Below, piece by piece: positions 1 to 9,889 of a stretch of 64,000 bases of DNA. The translations under genes and the position numbers were made by a program. Each line of letters starts with the position of its first letter. Position 1 is the stretch's first letter. The stretch covers positions 6,834,501 to 6,898,500 of the forward strand of contig NZ_CP012673.1 of assembly GCF_002950945.1 (NCBI RefSeq). Direction: 5' to 3'. The notes beneath the pieces were generated by a model. The model made no database searches. It saw only the letters and a list, made by a program, of their open reading frames with translations, and had not been told where the DNA came from. The DNA comes from Sorangium cellulosum. Lineage in GTDB: Bacteria; Myxococcota_A; Polyangia; Polyangiales; Polyangiaceae.

Positions 1-1323
1 GCAGACTCGGTCCTTCCAGCCGAGGCAGCCGAGCTCGCCGCCCACGGCGAGGTTCATGATGAGGTACATGGGCTGGCGGTACTCGGTCGCGCCCTCTCCG
101 ATGCTGAACACACAGGCCGGCGTCCCGCCGTCCTGCGGCAGGTCGTCGATGTAGATCGCGAAGTGGTCCTCGTCCCAGAGGAATCCCCACGTGTGCCAGG
201 CGTGGTAGTCGACGGTCACGCCGTCCCAGGTCGACCGCGCGCCGCCCACGTCGGCGTCGCACTTCGCGTCGCCGCCGTTGGGCCACGCGCTGCAGGCGTT
301 CGGCTCCCAGCCGCCGGGGTTCGCCGCGAGCTCCCCCGCCTCGGGCCGCTCGCGCCAGAGCGCGTTGAACCCCATGGCCTTGTTGTCGGGGTACAGGGCG
401 GGGTTCTCCTTGATCTGGGTGTACTCCATCACGTCGATCTCGCCGTTCATCGGCCATCCGACGCTGTCGTCCACCCCTCCATCCTTGAGGGCGCCGTTCG
501 CGCCGAGCAGCCAGATGGCGGGCCACAGGCCGTTCGGCGGGACGTCCCCCGCCGCGAGCTCGGCGAAGGGCATACGCGCCCGGAACTCGAGGTAGCCGTA
601 CCGGAGCTCGACCTTCTCGTCCGTGCTGAGGCGGCCGGACGTATACGACATCCCGTTGGCGGGCGGGTTGGCGATGCCGGTGTGCGGTGCGCACTCGTCG
701 TGATCCCAGACGCCGTTCTGGTTCTGGTCGCTCAGGCAATAGCCGTCCATGCAGGTCCCGTTCGCGTCGCAGTCCGCGGCGCCCGCGCACGTCTTCCAGA
801 CCACGCAATCGAGGGGCTCTTGCCGCGCGAGCAAGGTGAGCTTTCCGTCCTCAACGCAGTAGTTCCAGGTGTCGGGGTGGTCGGTGCACTCGCGGTTCGT
901 GTAGGCCTGCTGCTCGAAGTTGACGCCCAGGTTTTCTTTGCTCCAGAACCCGGAGTTGATCTGCGATCTCGGCTGGCCTGCGCCGAGATCGCCGCCGAAG
1001 TCGTCGGCCCATGTAAGGGTGTGCGTCTCGCCGTGGATGACGATCGACGGGCCGGCAGGCTCGCTGCCGCCGGCTCCGCTGCCCGCACCACCGCCGCCGC
1101 TGTCCGCACCACCACCACCGCCGCTGCCTGTGGTCGCCTGCGTCGCATCACCCGTGCTCGAGGTGGTCCCGGTGGGCTCGCCGCGGCTGTCCCCATCCCC
1201 GCAGCCGAACACGACGAGGCCGAGCGCGAGCCCGCCGTAACCGACGGCCCCCGGTAGCCAGGTGGTTGCGCGGGTGCACGCGCGTCGTCCATGATAGTTC
1301 CCGTCGCGGTTTTTGTTGCGCAT
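1..1323 (-). CDS. Family 16 glycoside hydrolase-like lipoprotein (3' end beyond window)
   Basis: The frame opens at ATG 1323 and is still open at base 1, so 441 residues are visible and the C-terminus is missing. The N-terminus has a hydrophobic stretch ending in a lipobox-like LVVFGC, then a Gly/Ser/Thr-rich linker, so an exported lipoprotein is likely. The GH16 catalytic motif EIDVME lies at residues 295-300 (bases 424-441); its two glutamates are the nucleophile and the acid/base. A late strand motif LIMNLAVGG near bases 30-70 is also typical of GH16. Between linker and catalytic site there is a Cys/Asp-rich insert (bases about 690-830) with the look of a small calcium- or disulfide-stabilised loop. 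GH16 enzymes cut beta-glucans, agar, carrageenan or similar polysaccharides; the substrate cannot be told from this. It is divergent from the next gene. Confidence 0.85.
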   Translation of the reverse strand, partial: MRNKNRDGNYHGRRACTRATTWLPGAVGYGGLALGLVVFGCGDGDSRGEPTGTTSSTGDATQATTGSGGGGGADSGGGGAGSGAGGSEPAGPSIVIHGETHTLTWADDFGGDLGAGQPRSQINSGFWSKENLGVNFEQQAYTNRECTDHPDTWNYCVEDGKLTLLARQEPLDCVVWKTCAGAADCDANGTCMDGYCLSDQNQNGVWDHDECAPHTGIANPPANGMSYTSGRLSTDEKVELRYGYLEFRARMPFAELAAGDVPPNGLWPAIWLLGANGALKDGGVDDSVGWPMNGEIDVMEYTQIKENPALYPDNKAMGFNALWRERPEAGELAANPGGWEPNACSAWPNGGDAKCDADVGGARSTWDGVTVDYHAWHTWGFLWDEDHFAIYIDDLPQDGGTPACVFSIGEGATEYRQPMYLIMNLAVGGELGCLGWKDRVC

Positions 1324-1863
1324 GGCGCAACCATACACAAGACGAAGAGCGTGCTCCAGGTTCAACGAGGAGCCCCCGGAGAGCGTTGCCCCAGGCCCTC
1401 GCCGGAGCCACCAGAGAAACATGACATCTCCACACACGTCAGCTTGAATGTCGACGCCCTCGCGGTCCTCACCACGTCTCGACGAGGACCTCTCTGCTCC
1501 TGCGGCTCCGCACGAAGCGGCGAGGCGCACGATCGCGGCAATGAAGGAGAAGTGTCCACGGCGACATATCTCCTCGTTCTGACTGTCGGCGAGCTTCGCC
1601 GTCAACATGTCAGCGAGTTATGCAGCGGTTACGAGTCTGCCCCGAAAGCGCATCCCGGCTGACCATGACGCGCCGCGACGACGCGTGGCGCCCTTCGGGG
1701 CGAGCTCAGGAGTGCTTACGACGCGGTCGCAAAACTTCGATTTTATTAAATTCATTCACCCATCACATCTCGCCTTGAAAGTCCCGGGATCGAAGCCTTT
1801 CCCTTTGATCTGAAGGGGGCCGAGAGGTATACTTTCTCTCTCACCACACCTTGGTCGTGATCT
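1324..1863. other. Divergent intergenic region
   Basis: No convincing gene lies here; short frames on both strands lack family features. The right part (about 1735-1860) is clearly less GC-rich than its surroundings and carries the promoter candidate listed separately. The promoter of the GH16 gene should lie in the left part but I see no clear site. Confidence 0.5.
1805..1833 (+). promoter_or_regulatory. Candidate sigma-70-type promoter
   Basis: TTGATC (1805-1810) and TATACT (1828-1833) are separated by exactly 17 bases and lie 31 bases upstream of the ATG at 1864. This is a good match to the housekeeping consensus in otherwise GC-rich DNA. Confidence 0.5.
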
Positions 1864-2403
1864 ATGAAACTTCAATTCTCAATAATCGCCACCGCAACAA
1901 TCGTCGCCATGCTGTCACCTCTTGCAGGCTGCTCGGGAGGCTCGGGAGGTTCTGACGGTGGAGGCGGCTCGGCAGCCGAAGGCACGGGCGGGGCTGGCGG
2001 GACGGGCACCACAGGGGTCACCAGCAGCTCGACCGCCGAAGGAACCGGTACTGGCGGCTCGACGGCCCCTCCCACCTTTGACACGATCCGGGCGGTCGTC
2101 GTGCAAGCGAACTGCGCCGATTCGAGCTGCCACAACGGCGAGGCGGAACCGAGACTGCAGGACGACGACACTCTCTACACGACCCTGACCACACACGTGT
2201 CCGTGGCCTGCGGCAACATTCCGGTCGTCACCCCCGGCGATCCAGAGCGGAGCGCCCTCGTCAAGCTCATCAAGGGACCTTGCGGGGAGGTCGAGCGCAT
2301 GCCCCGCGGCTGCGTCTCCGAACCCGTCTCAGAATACAATTGCCTGCCCCAAGAATACATCGACGCGATCGAGCAGTGGGTCGCCGACGGCGCGCCCCAC
2401 TGA
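1864..2403 (+). CDS. Small lipoprotein with a heme-like CX4CH motif
   Basis: This 179-residue protein begins with a signal peptide and a lipobox (LAGC at about residues 20-23), followed by a Gly/Ser/Thr linker of roughly 40 residues. The C-terminal 110 residues contain a CADSSCHNG segment, that is Cys-X4-Cys-His rather than the usual CXXCH of cytochrome c, plus four more cysteines. Lipoproteins of this type occur in many myxobacterial copies and resemble cytochrome c-like domains with a widened heme site. Covalent heme binding is an inference and the widened spacing makes it uncertain; a disulfide-bonded domain is the alternative. It stands alone between the divergent GH16 gene and the group II intron. 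Confidence 0.75.
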   Translation: MKLQFSIIATATIVAMLSPLAGCSGGSGGSDGGGGSAAEGTGGAGGTGTTGVTSSSTAEGTGTGGSTAPPTFDTIRAVVVQANCADSSCHNGEAEPRLQDDDTLYTTLTTHVSVACGNIPVVTPGDPERSALVKLIKGPCGEVERMPRGCVSEPVSEYNCLPQEYIDAIEQWVADGAPH

Positions 2404-2545
2404 GCGGTCGAGGCGTGGGCGTAGGCTCTGTCTGCCGAATGTCGCGAGCGGCCCGAGCCTAGAACACCGCTCACGTTGCTCGAGCGAAAAATGAACCGGT
2501 AGAGTAGCGGGGGCCGGCGTTTCCGCCGGCTACCCCGCCCTCGTC

Positions 2546-2578
2546 ACACCGGACGTGCGGATTTCCCGCATCCGGCGT
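2546..2578 (-). ncRNA. Group II intron domain V
   Basis: Read on the minus strand this folds into a hairpin with an eight-pair lower stem, a two-base CG bulge and an upper stem closed by a GAAA tetraloop (core GGATGCGGGAAATCCGCACG). This is the catalytic heart of group II ribozymes. It follows the maturase stop codon by about 45 bases, the usual layout. Confidence 0.85.
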
Positions 2579-2624
2579 TCCCGGACACGTCACCATGAGC
2601 ATGCGCAGTCCAGCCACGAGCCGC

Positions 2625-3980
2625 TCATGGCGCGATCAGACCGAGGTCATGAACGTGCTTGAACAAGCTCACCCCTACGGGAGGCCGATAGGGACGTTGG
2701 CTGCGGCGCTGGAGGTGTCGGACCATGCGCTGCTCGGCGAATCGGACGAGTTTCCTGCGCGCTTTCGCTGGTTGTCCCTTGGAGAAGTAGCCAAGCCAGC
2801 CGCGCAACAGCGCGTTGACCCGTTCCACGACGTCCTTGATGGGCATCCAGCAAAATCGCACGCTGGTGAGCTCGCGCAGTTTGTCCCGCGCTCGCTGCTG
2901 TGCCTTGCTCGAGGCCTCTGCTCGCCAGTACCGCGGCCCGTCACCTGGTCGGTGGCTGCGGCTCCATCGGAACGTGTAGCCGAGGAAATTGAGCGTGGCG
3001 TCCTCGTCCTTCATCTGCACGACCTGCGTCTTTTCTCGGTTGATCACCAAACCGAGCCGCCGCTCGATCTTCTCCTCGACGAACCCGACGATGCGGTGAT
3101 CGATGAACCTCGCCATAACGACGAAGTCGTCGGCATACCTCACCAGCCGCGCTTTCGCCCAGGTCGCCGGACCGTTCTTGGAAAAGAACGCCCGATCGAA
3201 CCAGTGAAGGAACGCGTTGGCTAGCAGCGGTGAGATCACGCCCCCTTGCGGGACGCCGCTCCCCGGCCGCCGCGGCGGACCCTTCCCTTCCTGGACGGGT
3301 GCCCGCAAGAACAGACGGATGAGGCGGAGCATCGACCCGTCGGCGAGCCGTGTTTCGAGCCCCTTCATCAGCTTGTCATGCGGGATCGAATCGAAGTAGT
3401 CTTGCAGATCCGCGTCATACACCGCCGTGTAGCCCTCGCGAAGGTTCGCTTGGACCTCGTCGATCGCTCCATGGGCTGACCGCTTAGGCCGAAACCCGTA
3501 CGAGCAGTCCAGGAAATCCGCGTCGAAGATTGGTTCCAGGAGGAGCAGCGCCGCGGTCTGCACCACGCGATCACGGATCGTCGGGATGCCGAGCGGGCGC
3601 TGCTTTCCGTTAGCCTTCGGGATGTAGACACGCTTCACCGGCTGGGGACGGTACGTCTTCGCGCGCAGTTCCTCGCGGATGACCGCGAGGAACGATGCAG
3701 CGCCACCCTCCGCATTCACGATCTGGTTCATCGTGATGCCGTCGACACCCGGTGTTTCACAGCCGTCGCTGGCTGCCACCGTCGCGATCGCCGTCTCCAG
3801 CACGTCCACCCGTAGCAGGTGGCCGTAGAGCGCATAGAACCGGAACTCCGGCTGCTGCTTGGCCTTCTGGCCGAGCTTGAACCGCAGGGCGGCGAGTTTC
3901 GGAGGCATCGGTCCACGTGGGTCCTTGCGGGCCTGGTCGACCGCAGTCTCCTGTTCCGTAGTGGGATCGTCACGATCCAA
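2625..3980 (-). CDS. ltrA: Group II intron reverse transcriptase/maturase
   Basis: The 451-residue protein is encoded inside the intron. It has the reverse transcriptase fingers and palm with the catalytic YADD at residues 282-285 (bases 3126-3137), the upstream [10 protein letters not shown] block, and a FLGYTF segment leading into the thumb. The maturase (X) domain follows, with GWLGYFSKG. The protein stops shortly after the X domain, so no HNH endonuclease is present. The frame is uninterrupted and all key residues are intact, so it could be active in splicing and retrohoming. Its base composition is somewhat less GC-rich than the neighbours, in keeping with transfer. Confidence 0.95.
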   Translation of the reverse strand: MDRDDPTTEQETAVDQARKDPRGPMPPKLAALRFKLGQKAKQQPEFRFYALYGHLLRVDVLETAIATVAASDGCETPGVDGITMNQIVNAEGGAASFLAVIREELRAKTYRPQPVKRVYIPKANGKQRPLGIPTIRDRVVQTAALLLLEPIFDADFLDCSYGFRPKRSAHGAIDEVQANLREGYTAVYDADLQDYFDSIPHDKLMKGLETRLADGSMLRLIRLFLRAPVQEGKGPPRRPGSGVPQGGVISPLLANAFLHWFDRAFFSKNGPATWAKARLVRYADDFVVMARFIDHRIVGFVEEKIERRLGLVINREKTQVVQMKDEDATLNFLGYTFRWSRSHRPGDGPRYWRAEASSKAQQRARDKLRELTSVRFCWMPIKDVVERVNALLRGWLGYFSKGQPAKARRKLVRFAEQRMVRHLQRRSQRPYRPPVGVSLFKHVHDLGLIAP

Positions 3981-4019
3981 TCGGCTCTCCTCTCATTGGT
4001 TCATGCGTGTGTCCGGCAG

Positions 4020-4051
<32 letters not shown>

Positions 4052-4441
4052 GTCGCTACTATGAGCCCCGCCGACTTCCGACGCCGCCGCTTGCCGGTTA
4101 CCCGGGGCGTTGGGTTCCACCCACGGTCGTCGGATCTCTCAGGTTCCTGGCTTGACTTTCGGCGTGCGCTGCCCCCAACCATCCCGGGAAGCCCGGCGCC
4201 TGTACGTGCCCGTTGCTACGTCGCCGGTGACAGACCGCCCAGCCTTGGGGAGGAAGGCCACTTCCGTCGTTTGTAACGAGACCGAATCGGGTTCATTGCT
4301 TGCGGCCCACGCCTTCGGCTTCCAGGGCTTCGACGCTCAGGTTACCCCAAGCCGCCGCCTGGTCGCCTACATGTCGAACGGGCAATTCACATGGCCAACA
4401 CCTCACAGTTGACGAGTCAAGTCAGGCTTGGCCTGACGCAC

Positions 4442-4495
4442 CCAAGGCGCGGAGGACACCAAGACATCTTCTTCTTGGCGTCCTCCGCGCCTTGG
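4442..4495 (-). terminator. Long terminator-like hairpin, intron insertion site
   Basis: Arms 4442-4463 and 4474-4495 pair over 22 bases with a single mismatch, around a ten-base loop. On the minus strand the stem ends exactly where the intron begins. With the intron removed the stem is followed by CGGTTCATTTTTCGC, so the pre-insertion structure resembles a rho-independent terminator. Confidence 0.7.
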
Positions 4496-4573
4496 CGGGT
4501 CGATCGGGCAGGATGGTCTTCTCTGGGCGGAGCTTCCCCCTGACAGCTCGCGCCCGTGCTGGGCGCACCAAGG

Positions 4574-4603
4574 AAAAGGCCCCTCCCGAAGGAGGGGCCT
4601 TTT
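4574..4603. terminator. Bidirectional intrinsic terminator
   Basis: A perfect 13-base stem (4574-4586 with 4591-4603) with a CGAA loop has an A-run on one side and a T-run on the other, so it can work in either direction. It lies 43 bases behind the stop of the minus-strand DUF1552 gene and probably ends that operon. Confidence 0.85.
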
Positions 4604-4645
4604 GCATCGTCTCGCTCGATCCGGTCGACCCGGCGCAGGCGACAA

Positions 4646-6241
4646 TCAGCCGCTCGCGCGAAGCTCCTTGAACTCTCCCGGATTCTTGATGGATGCCGCA
4701 TTGCTCTCGTTGGCGAAGAGCTTGGTGTCGTCGTACTTGCCGAAGTGAGTCACCTCTGCCGTGCCACCCTTCGCCGGGAAGCCGTCCGCGCCGGCCTTCA
4801 CGCCGATGGCGTTCATCAGGTTGCAGAAGTACTTGTTGATCGGCGCGTTGGCGATATCCGCCGGCGTCCCGGTCCCATCCAGGTCGGCGTTGCTGACGTC
4901 CCCGTCGCCCGGTCCGCAAGCCCCCTCGCTGTTGCCGCGGGTCAGGTCAGCCTTGCCGTCGAACACGTTCACGGCCTGGCCGACCTTGAAGTAGCCTCCG
5001 CAGCTCCCCGCCTGGATGATCGGAAGGTTGTTGAGGTTGTGGCTGTTGCCGTCCGAATCTTCCTGGAACCAGACGGTCGCGGTGTTGTCGAGGAGCTTCC
5101 CGTCGCCCTCGTCGAAGCTGTCGAGCCGACCGACGAGGTAAGCAAACTTCTTCGCGTACCAGTCATCGATCTGCGCGATCATGTCGTTCACGCCGGCAAG
5201 GCAATCCCCGCCCATGAAGGCGGTGCCAATCCGGTGAGAGATGCCGTGGGTGTCCTTCTCGTGGTTTACGCCGTCCCACTTGAAGATCATGGTCCCGGGG
5301 AACTTCATGAAGATGACGCGGTTCTGGTCGCAGATGGCCGTGAGCACCGCGAGATCCATCATGATGTTCGTCGACTTCGACAGGTCGACGCCGAGGCCGC
5401 CGCCTTGCGACGCCGCCTGCACGGTCTGGCTCGTCAAGCCGAGCGCCGCCGCGGTCTCCTCGCTGCACTGGGCCCTGACCGTGCCCGTCGTCTGGTGGAG
5501 GAGATCCATCCAGTCAGCGAGCTTCTGCTTGTCCGCCTGGCTCATGTCGTACCTCTGGAGGGTCGACAGGTCGTCGCGCACGATGTCGATGACGCTCTTG
5601 CCGCGGACCACCTTGTACGTGTCCGGCGACATGGATCCCTGACCGAAGAGGTTCGTGAGATTGTTGAAGATCGTCGTCGGAGACCCGATGCCCGAGAAGA
5701 TCTCACCGGGCTTGCGGTACGAGAAGTTCGACATGGAGTCGGTCCTCACCCCGCCGATCTGCATCAGGAGGGGGTCCACTCCATTGGGGTTGACCTGCTC
5801 CGCGCAGACGTGATCGAGCGAACGACCGGTCGACTTGGCGCCGAACTTGTCGCTCTCGGGCGTCACCGGGTAGCAGGTGAAGTACGATCCCATGACCTGC
5901 GTGTGGGGATCGTTGTTCTGGCCGTGGGTCCTCCCGAAGCTCCACTCGTTCATCGCCCGGATGCCGCGGGGCATGAGGAGCTTGGACGCATAGGGGGCGA
6001 GGTGCTTGAGCGTCGTCGCCTCGTAATCGGCGGCGGTCAGCGCGCCATGCGACTTCGCCGGGAACCATCGGTTCGTCAGGCAGCCATAGTGCGTGAAGAG
6101 CACGATCAGCCGCTTCGGAGCTCCGCCGCCGGCCGGCTGCGCCTCTGCTTCACGCTCCGCGACGGAGCTCAAGAAAGGTGCAGCAACAGCGGCTCCACCC
6201 AGGCCTCGGAGAAAGATTCTGCGGGTCAGATTCTTCGTCAT
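4646..6241 (-). CDS. DUF1552 family exported protein
   Basis: The 531-residue protein opens with a twin-arginine signal (TRRIFLRGLGG, residues 7-17), followed by a hydrophobic stretch and an Ala-rich cleavage region, so it should be exported folded by the Tat system. The body matches the DUF1552 family found in myxobacteria and planctomycetes, including the early VLFTHYGCLTNRWFP segment. Members look like alkaline phosphatase/sulfatase-fold proteins but no reaction is established. It is the second gene of a minus-strand operon, 15 bases behind the DUF1592 gene; the two families almost always travel together. A strong terminator follows. Confidence 0.85.
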   Translation of the reverse strand: MTKNLTRRIFLRGLGGAAVAAPFLSSVAEREAEAQPAGGGAPKRLIVLFTHYGCLTNRWFPAKSHGALTAADYEATTLKHLAPYASKLLMPRGIRAMNEWSFGRTHGQNNDPHTQVMGSYFTCYPVTPESDKFGAKSTGRSLDHVCAEQVNPNGVDPLLMQIGGVRTDSMSNFSYRKPGEIFSGIGSPTTIFNNLTNLFGQGSMSPDTYKVVRGKSVIDIVRDDLSTLQRYDMSQADKQKLADWMDLLHQTTGTVRAQCSEETAAALGLTSQTVQAASQGGGLGVDLSKSTNIMMDLAVLTAICDQNRVIFMKFPGTMIFKWDGVNHEKDTHGISHRIGTAFMGGDCLAGVNDMIAQIDDWYAKKFAYLVGRLDSFDEGDGKLLDNTATVWFQEDSDGNSHNLNNLPIIQAGSCGGYFKVGQAVNVFDGKADLTRGNSEGACGPGDGDVSNADLDGTGTPADIANAPINKYFCNLMNAIGVKAGADGFPAKGGTAEVTHFGKYDDTKLFANESNAASIKNPGEFKELRASG

Positions 6242-6256
6242 GTTCGTACTTCCTTC

Positions 6257-7930
6257 TCAGTTTCCACGGACTCGCAGACGGAAAGAATCTGCTTGGGTAA
6301 GATCAGCGAGTAGATTGACGATGGTATAACCGTCGTTGGACAGCTTGGCGTTGAGCCCATCAACGACGCAGGCGTCCTTCGAGTTCGGCGTCCGTCCAGT
6401 GGCGAAGGCGACCCACTGCTCGGCATAGTGGCGCTTGGCGACCGGGCCAGCACCGAGCTCGGTCATCAGCTCGGCGGGCGTCGTGATCTTCTTGATGTTG
6501 TTCTCGCCGAAGAAGACGTCGCCGGTCGTGTCGAGCTGACCACCGAGCGGATCGACGGTCTGCACCTTGCCGATGGAGTCGAACCTCTCGAGCACGAAGC
6601 CCGGCGGATTGACCATGGCGCTGTGACACTCGACGCACCCCCCCGGGGAGGTCAGCGCCTCGATGACCTGACGCTGCGTGGTGAAGTTACCCTCGGGGAG
6701 CGGCGTCTCCTCCGCACCGGGCGCCGGCTGCAGGGGGACCCCGAGCAGCTTCGTCGTGATGAACGCGCCCCGGAGGATCGGGCTCGTGGAGGCGTAGCTC
6801 GAGTAGGAGCTCAAGAAACCAACGCGGGTCAAGAAGCCCGGCCGCTCGTTCGGGTCGAGCTCCACCCGCGTCAGCTCCGTGCCGTAGTCCGCGGCCTTGA
6901 GCCCGTAGAGCGGAGCGGTGTCCTTGTTGACGTAAGCGACGTTGCTCAGGAAGATGTCCTTGAACGACCCACCCTGGAACGTCACCTCCTCGAAGAAGGC
7001 GTCGATCTCCGCCATCATGGGAGCGACCACGTCCGGGGAGTACTCGGGGTACTTGGTCGTGTCGTGTTCGAGGGTCGCCCAGTGCGCCCCCGGCCGAATG
7101 TCCGCGTAAACACGATGGAAGGTGGCCACGAGCGGCGCCGTCTTCTCCCGGTTCCCGATCATCCGCTGCGCCTGCGCCAGGATCTGCTCCTTGGTGGTGA
7201 GCTGGCCGGCGTCGGCCGCGGCGTTCAGCTCGTCATCCGGAACGGAATCCCAGAGCAGGAACGAGAGCCTCGTCGCCACTTCGTGGTTGGAGAGCTTGTA
7301 AGCGCCGCCTTCCTTATCCTCCGCGAGCTCGGGGAGCATGAGGAACGAGGGCGAGGCGAGGAAGGCGTAAAGGATGGCCTCAGCGATCTCCGCGGGCGTG
7401 CCCTGCGGCTCCAGCGTGGCGAGCCGCATGAAGCGCTGCACCTCTTCGTCCGTCACAGGACGGCGGAAAGCCTTGCGACCGAACGTGCGAATCGTCGTCT
7501 CCAGGCACCCCGCGGCCGCCGGATCACAGCTGATGAACCTGGACTTGTTCGGCCCGGCCATCACCTCGGCGGCGACACGTTCGGCAGCCACGAGGTAGGA
7601 GTTCCACGCGATGTCGTTCAGGCTGCCCTCTTGGTCGGGAACGAGGAGCGCGGACGGCGGGTTGTTGCCTTCGCTCGCCAGGCCCTCGACGCCGAGCAGA
7701 TCCTTCACCACCGCGTCGTACTCCCGGTTCAACAGGCGCGGGAGCTGGGTCGTCGTCGGGATGCCAGGGATGCAGACGTCCGGGTCCCCTGGGTCCTCAG
7801 TGTCCCCCGGACCGACGGGGTTATCCTCCTCGCCAGCGTCGGCGATGTCGCCGGTGCAGCCAGCGAGGAAAGCCAATGAGGTGATAAAAATCGTCGTACC
7901 GATGTACGATAGGTGCCGTAACGTTCGCAT
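6257..7930 (-). CDS. DUF1592/DUF1588/DUF1585 multidomain lipoprotein
   Basis: I place the start at ATG 7930 (557 residues) because it is followed at once by a signal peptide with lipobox FLAGC; an upstream ATG at 7966 would put twelve hydrophilic residues ahead of it. After a short acidic linker come the domains typical of this family: a DUF1595-like region with LNREYDAVVKDLL and RTFGRKAFRRPVTDEE, DUF1592 in the middle, DUF1588 with the cytochrome-like CVECHSAMVNPPGF, and C-terminal DUF1585. The CVECH motif is a regular CXXCH and could hold heme c. It is co-transcribed with the DUF1552 gene downstream. The function is unknown; an envelope redox or degradative role is only a guess. Confidence 0.85.
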   Translation of the reverse strand: MRTLRHLSYIGTTIFITSLAFLAGCTGDIADAGEEDNPVGPGDTEDPGDPDVCIPGIPTTTQLPRLLNREYDAVVKDLLGVEGLASEGNNPPSALLVPDQEGSLNDIAWNSYLVAAERVAAEVMAGPNKSRFISCDPAAAGCLETTIRTFGRKAFRRPVTDEEVQRFMRLATLEPQGTPAEIAEAILYAFLASPSFLMLPELAEDKEGGAYKLSNHEVATRLSFLLWDSVPDDELNAAADAGQLTTKEQILAQAQRMIGNREKTAPLVATFHRVYADIRPGAHWATLEHDTTKYPEYSPDVVAPMMAEIDAFFEEVTFQGGSFKDIFLSNVAYVNKDTAPLYGLKAADYGTELTRVELDPNERPGFLTRVGFLSSYSSYASTSPILRGAFITTKLLGVPLQPAPGAEETPLPEGNFTTQRQVIEALTSPGGCVECHSAMVNPPGFVLERFDSIGKVQTVDPLGGQLDTTGDVFFGENNIKKITTPAELMTELGAGPVAKRHYAEQWVAFATGRTPNSKDACVVDGLNAKLSNDGYTIVNLLADLTQADSFRLRVRGN

Positions 7931-8714
7931 ACCGTGACTATTCCCGGACCGTGTCGAAGTGATCACTGGAGCAGCCCGGAAGGCTGCGGCTGTGGACGAG
8001 CTCGAAGCTAGCCCTCGGCGAGCTCACCGGTGTCGTGCCGATCGTTTCCTTTGGCGGCGTGATAGTGAAGCACCGGCGTACGAGCGGCGCGCTGATCCGC
8101 GCTTTGATCTCGAGGGCCGTGCCTCCGCCCGGCGAGGCGGCGGCGTGCACGACGCCTCGGCGCTCCACCACGGTCGCACGGCAGCGTCCGCCGCGAGTCC
8201 ACCTGTCAGTTGTCCGGACGGCGAGCGCGCCGCTCAGGTCGGTGCCACGCGGCCGTTGCCAACCTCTTTAAGGAGTGTCCGACGAGAGCCCGTTCGGCCG
8301 CCGGAGACCGGCACTCCTTGTGCGAACGCGCTTCCTTCACGAATCCAGTACATCGAAAAATGTGCAAGCAAGCCACCCGAGCCTCGAGTCGATCGTGGAC
8401 GGACGCACTGCACGACCCGTGATGGGGTGACTACGCCCCTGGAGTCGTGAGCGAGCTCCCCCACCCCACCGGACCAAGATGTGGTTCGAAGAGGTCCTGG
8501 CCCGGCCGGGCGCATCGAGTCGCTCGTCGAGATGACCCGCGTGGCGGCCGCCGAGGAAACGACGGTTATCGCGGAGGAGGACCCGGGAGTCGCCGGTTGA
8601 CGGGAACGCTCATGGTCCAGGCTCCAGGAGGTTGGCGCTTGCCTGTGGGAAGCCAAGCCGCTAGCGTGAGCCGCTAGAAAACCACTCTCCCTGGACCTCG
8701 CCCTCCGCACAACG
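7931..8714. other. Intergenic region, 784 bp
   Basis: This gap separates the divergent DUF1592 gene and the next lipoprotein gene. Several open frames exist on both strands but they show only composition-driven Arg/Ala/Pro-rich translations and no family signature. A nine-base direct repeat (AGCCGCTAG, about 8657-8678) lies about 40 bases before the ATG at 8715. I see no RNA gene. Confidence 0.4.
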
Positions 8715-9650
8715 ATGCAATCGAAGTCCTTCCTCGTCATTGGGGCTGTCGCTCTCGTCCTCCCTCTCGCATGCTCGGGGAGCCCCCGTGATGTTGGCGC
8801 GGGCGCCGGCGGGAACGGGCCCGGCAGCGGCGGGGACACTTCCAGCGGCGGCTCATCGGCGAGCGGTGGAGCCCTCCCGCCCGCTGGCGGGGCCACGAAC
8901 AGCGGAGGCGCGGGCGGCGGCGAGGCGGGAGCTGGCTCGATCGGCCCGGAAACGAGCGGGGGCGGAGCGGGCGGGGACCCCGGCGAGGCGCTGCTCTTCG
9001 TGCCGGAAGGCTTGTCCAACACCGAGCTGGACGGGCAAGAAGGGGGGCTCACGCTGGTGGCCTTCACCCTGGCGCAGGGGGCGACCGGCCCCGAGCTCTA
9101 CGCCGCCGTCAGGAATGACGGGGAGACCCCGGCCTGTGACCCCGGCATGATCGTTCACTTCATCGACAAGGCCGAGCAGCTCGTGACAACCTGGGGCGGT
9201 GGATTGCGGAGTGGGCAGCTCTATCAGCTGAGCGACGGCTCCGGCGTGATCATTCCTTGCGTCGCCCCGGGCGAGATCGCGATGGCTGCCTCGACGGATC
9301 TTCCCGGCGACATCGCGATCGAGGAGCTCGGGTACTTGAAGCACGAGTTTCCGGCCTTCACCGTGGACGTTGTTCCCCTCGATGCCATCACCGTCAGCGG
9401 CGTGGAGACCGTCCGCAGGGGCGCCGGGAGCGCCTACACGGGCACGCTCGAGAACGGGCTCGATGTAGCGGTGAGCGACCCCGAGATAACGGTCTTTCCC
9501 GTGAATCGAGTCGGACGGCCGCTGGGCGTGGCGACGAGCAGCGCAGCTGCCGATATTCCCCCCGGCGGGACCTGGACCTTCGAGACGACGACGGTGGACG
9601 ATCTCGGCGTTGATCACGTCGTGTGCCCGACCGTCTCGGCTCCTCCTTAG
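8715..9650 (+). CDS. Putative lipoprotein with FxLYD-like domains
   Basis: The 311-residue protein has a signal peptide with lipobox (LACS at about residues 18-21) and then some 75 residues almost wholly Gly/Ser/Ala/Thr, a surface spacer common in myxobacterial lipoproteins. The remaining 210 residues look like two beta-sandwich repeats. The second (about residues 235-300) has the pattern of an FxLYD domain: an aromatic/Gly start, a segment about tissue-neutral residues, and a DIPPGGTWTFET strand. I do not firmly recognise the family. It is a single gene, with about 240 bases before the kinase gene. Confidence 0.65.
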   Translation: MQSKSFLVIGAVALVLPLACSGSPRDVGAGAGGNGPGSGGDTSSGGSSASGGALPPAGGATNSGGAGGGEAGAGSIGPETSGGGAGGDPGEALLFVPEGLSNTELDGQEGGLTLVAFTLAQGATGPELYAAVRNDGETPACDPGMIVHFIDKAEQLVTTWGGGLRSGQLYQLSDGSGVIIPCVAPGEIAMAASTDLPGDIAIEELGYLKHEFPAFTVDVVPLDAITVSGVETVRRGAGSAYTGTLENGLDVAVSDPEITVFPVNRVGRPLGVATSSAAADIPPGGTWTFETTTVDDLGVDHVVCPTVSAPP

Positions 9651-9889
9651 AAGAAGCGTCAGTCGACCTCTCCGTGGGCGAAGTGCACCCAGCCCGCGCC
9701 CCGAGGCATTACGCAAACCACCCCGGCCTACAGCGCGGCCAGCATCAGCGCGTCAGCCGATCGTCTCCGGCACGTGCTGCACGACAACATGGGGCATAAT
9801 GCTACATCAATGAGCCGCAAAACGGCATCTTTCCAGTGCTACGGATTATCGCTCTCCTGGCAGGAAGTGATAACGAATGAGCACTGGCG

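Noticed and set aside
2625-3980. Retron or DGR reverse transcriptase
   Set aside because: A maturase X domain, group II domain V and GTGCG 5' end identify a group II intron; no template repeat or msr/msd structure is seen.
7959-8450. Possible small gene in the 7931-8714 gap
   Set aside because: No ribosome binding site, no family pattern, and overlapping frames of similar length exist on both strands.
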